Assembly (NCBI GenBank): GCA_964570665.1
Contig: CAZMZH010000001.1
Coordinates: 1-64,000 of the forward strand
Source: JAJDAT01 sp964570665
GTDB taxonomy: Bacteria; Nitrospinota; Nitrospinia; Nitrospinales; JAJDAT01
DNA: 64,000 nt
Direction of reading: 5' to 3'
Shown here: piece after piece, positions 62,645-64,000 of the stretch
Layout: each line of letters opens with the position of its first letter
Position numbering within the stretch: the stretch's first letter is position 1
Program-made: the position numbers and the translations under genes
Notes under the pieces: model-generated
Seen by the model: the letters and a program-made list of their open reading frames with translations, nothing else
Database searches by the model: none
Told to the model about the DNA's origin: nothing

Positions 62645-63663
62645 AGTTTTTTCTCTTCTAAGTCTTTAACTCTAGTTTTAAGATTATCCAATTCTTTTTG
62701 TCTTTTAATGTTCTCATTAAGAAGTTGTTCTGTATTATCAGTAGAAGTTTCTACCGCTTGAATAGCAGTTCCAGTATTGTCTACGGCTGATTTCGCGGTA
62801 CTTGCCGATGTTTCCGCCCTTTGATCGGCTTTATCTGCGGACTCTTTTGATAATTTTGCGTGGCCTTCCGCCTTAATCACCTCTGCTTTAGCCTCCTTTG
62901 CATCATTCTCAGCCTTTTTTGCGGATTTATTCGCCTCTAGAACTTGCTTGGCGGCTTTTGCTACTTGTTGCGTGGCAGTTACCACCTCTTGCTCCACTAC
63001 CATCACCTGTTGCTGCGCATTTTCAAGCTCAAACTTATGATTCAGGTCTTTCAGTTGTCCTTGTTCGCTTTGAATATCAAGGAAAGTTTGAAGAAGGACA
63101 TCCTTCACTTCGCTTTCACTCAACTCACTTTGAGCTTGGCTGATATCGCCTATAACGGAGTCCATAGCGCCAAAATATTCTTCCGGGCTAGCGCCCATTA
63201 CGATAACCAAACGATGGTCGGCTGGCGCCTCGCGGAACCCTTCGGGTCCAAACATCACCATCCTACGCCCTGTTTTGAGCGCGGCCATTTGTTCATCCGT
63301 GCCTTTTTCAAACTGCGCGTTATTAGACTTGGAGGCATCGCCAAATGATATCCTAGAGCTTAGAGAATCCACCAGTTTAGCGGGAACCCAACCCGAACCG
63401 AATTTCATCAAACTAAACGAACTAGCCTGTCCCCGTACCGTAACGCGATAAACGGTAGGCGGTACCTGTTCCTGAGGATCGAACATTCCCAAGTAATAGA
63501 CTTGTTCAAGTTGATGACCGGGAGTCGAACCTAAAACTGCCGTGGCGCCTATTGCACCACCAATGATTTGCCCTTCTGTAGAACATCCATTTGCAAATGG
63601 AATACAGAACACAATAAGAAGAATTTTTAGTATTGAAGCGTGAATTCTTTTAAAAATCCGCAT
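62641..63663 (-). CDS. Coiled-coil lipoprotein, first gene of the pair
   Basis: The leader ends in a lipobox ('CIPFANGCSTEG'). A domain of about 130 residues ('YRVTVRGQASSFSLMKFG') is followed by a long Ala/Lys/Glu coiled coil (about 195-335) similar in style to Lpp-like or periplasm-spanning rods. A ribosome site AAAGGA precedes the ATG. The stop overlaps the next gene by ATGA. Probably an envelope structural or signalling protein. Confidence 0.7.
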   Translation of the reverse strand: MRIFKRIHASILKILLIVFCIPFANGCSTEGQIIGGAIGATAVLGSTPGHQLEQVYYLGMFDPQEQVPPTVYRVTVRGQASSFSLMKFGSGWVPAKLVDSLSSRISFGDASKSNNAQFEKGTDEQMAALKTGRRMVMFGPEGFREAPADHRLVIVMGASPEEYFGAMDSVIGDISQAQSELSESEVKDVLLQTFLDIQSEQGQLKDLNHKFELENAQQQVMVVEQEVVTATQQVAKAAKQVLEANKSAKKAENDAKEAKAEVIKAEGHAKLSKESADKADQRAETSASTAKSAVDNTGTAIQAVETSTDNTEQLLNENIKRQKELDNLKTRVKDLEEKKL

Positions 63664-64000
63664 CCTGAATCCTTTCCAATAATGAAACAGGTTTTATAGC
63701 TCCATGAGAGTCTTAAAAACCAGATACATATTTGCCTAAGCAAAATTAATATTTTTGATTTTTGGAGCTTATAACATTAATTGTAAAAACAAAAGTTTTT
63801 TTTTGGCTTTCGTACAATTTTTTTTATTATCAAAATAATCTAATGAAAAGCTTTGTTTTTTGGCTAGATCGTAATTGAAATAAAATATCGGCAATCGCGC
63901 TTTTTTCGACGGGTTGAACAGACTGTTAAATCGTGCTGAATTAAGCCGGGTAAGGAATTAATTTTATTGAATCGAGGCGACCCTTCGACAGACTCTAAGG
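63664..64000. other. Upstream region of the lipoprotein pair
   Basis: About 337 AT-rich bases without a supported gene. It should contain the promoter of the lipoprotein operon. The last bases (about 63973-63996) contain CCCTTCGACAGACTC, a further fragment of the dispersed repeat family. Confidence 0.5.

Noticed and set aside
1..64000. CRISPR arrays, tRNA and rRNA genes
   Set aside because: No regular direct repeats with unique spacers and no tRNA-like clover-leaf with a T-arm motif were seen on either strand; a tRNAscan or Infernal run would be decisive.

Overview
The window comes from a Gram-negative, low-GC (roughly 38-40% by eye) bacterium. Support for this includes outer-membrane-style lipoproteins, periplasmic c-type haem proteins, an M23 envelope peptidase, a lytic transglycosylase and many two-component sensors. 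The mix of TMTC-like TPR membrane proteins, Sel1 and leucine-rich-repeat proteins, cytochrome P460 and core genes would fit Nitrospinota or a deltaproteobacterium-like marine lineage. That placement is an inference: no rRNA or tRNA gene was found and no search was run.

Layout. 0-8 kb: secA, an M23 peptidase with its own terminator, and an 1150-residue acidic repeat protein with a zinc ribbon at one end and a FliL-like domain at the other. 8-16 kb: a lytic transglycosylase, a small dihaem lipoprotein, Sel1 and LRR proteins, a TusA-like protein without the usual Cys-Pro motif flanked by two strong hairpins, a DnaJ-TPR protein, a pentapeptide-repeat protein, a response regulator-histidine kinase, a broken gene and a peroxiredoxin. 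16-25 kb: a zinc metallopeptidase, a DUF1566 protein, a TMTC-like membrane protein, a tight shikimate kinase / LRR / DNA glycosylase cluster followed by an O-methyltransferase, a double-receiver protein, a DUF4254-like protein and a HAMP-PAS sensor with no output domain.

25-31.5 kb holds two divergent regulatory units. Catalase and an OxyR-like regulator share an intergenic region with a tandem OxyR-type site. A YHS / DUF4383 / cytochrome P460 operon faces a TetR regulator, and a near-identical 26-bp sequence sits in front of each side. 31.5-41 kb is accessory: STAS-like, Sel1, DUF6445-like oxygenase, sigZ-GNAT with arsI, small membrane proteins, a gene remnant, EthD, a PTH2-type peptidyl-tRNA hydrolase and an AhpD-like protein, in mixed orientations. 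40.8-51.6 kb returns to core functions: methyltransferase plus SHOCT lipoprotein, rplU-rpmA-obgE, a large sensor kinase, the ispG-tig-Rieske cluster and an MFS exporter.

51.7-64 kb: an alpha/beta hydrolase, a very AT-rich six-TM voltage-sensor channel-like protein with RCK-like cytoplasmic regions, a two-gene MoxR ATPase plus TraB/EreA-like protein unit (both starting with TTG), a block of dispersed repeats, and a minus-strand unit of two coupled lipoproteins and a membrane-anchored protein closed by a perfect 11-bp hairpin. The least understood units are the MoxR pair, the channel-like protein, the P460 operon and the lipoprotein unit.
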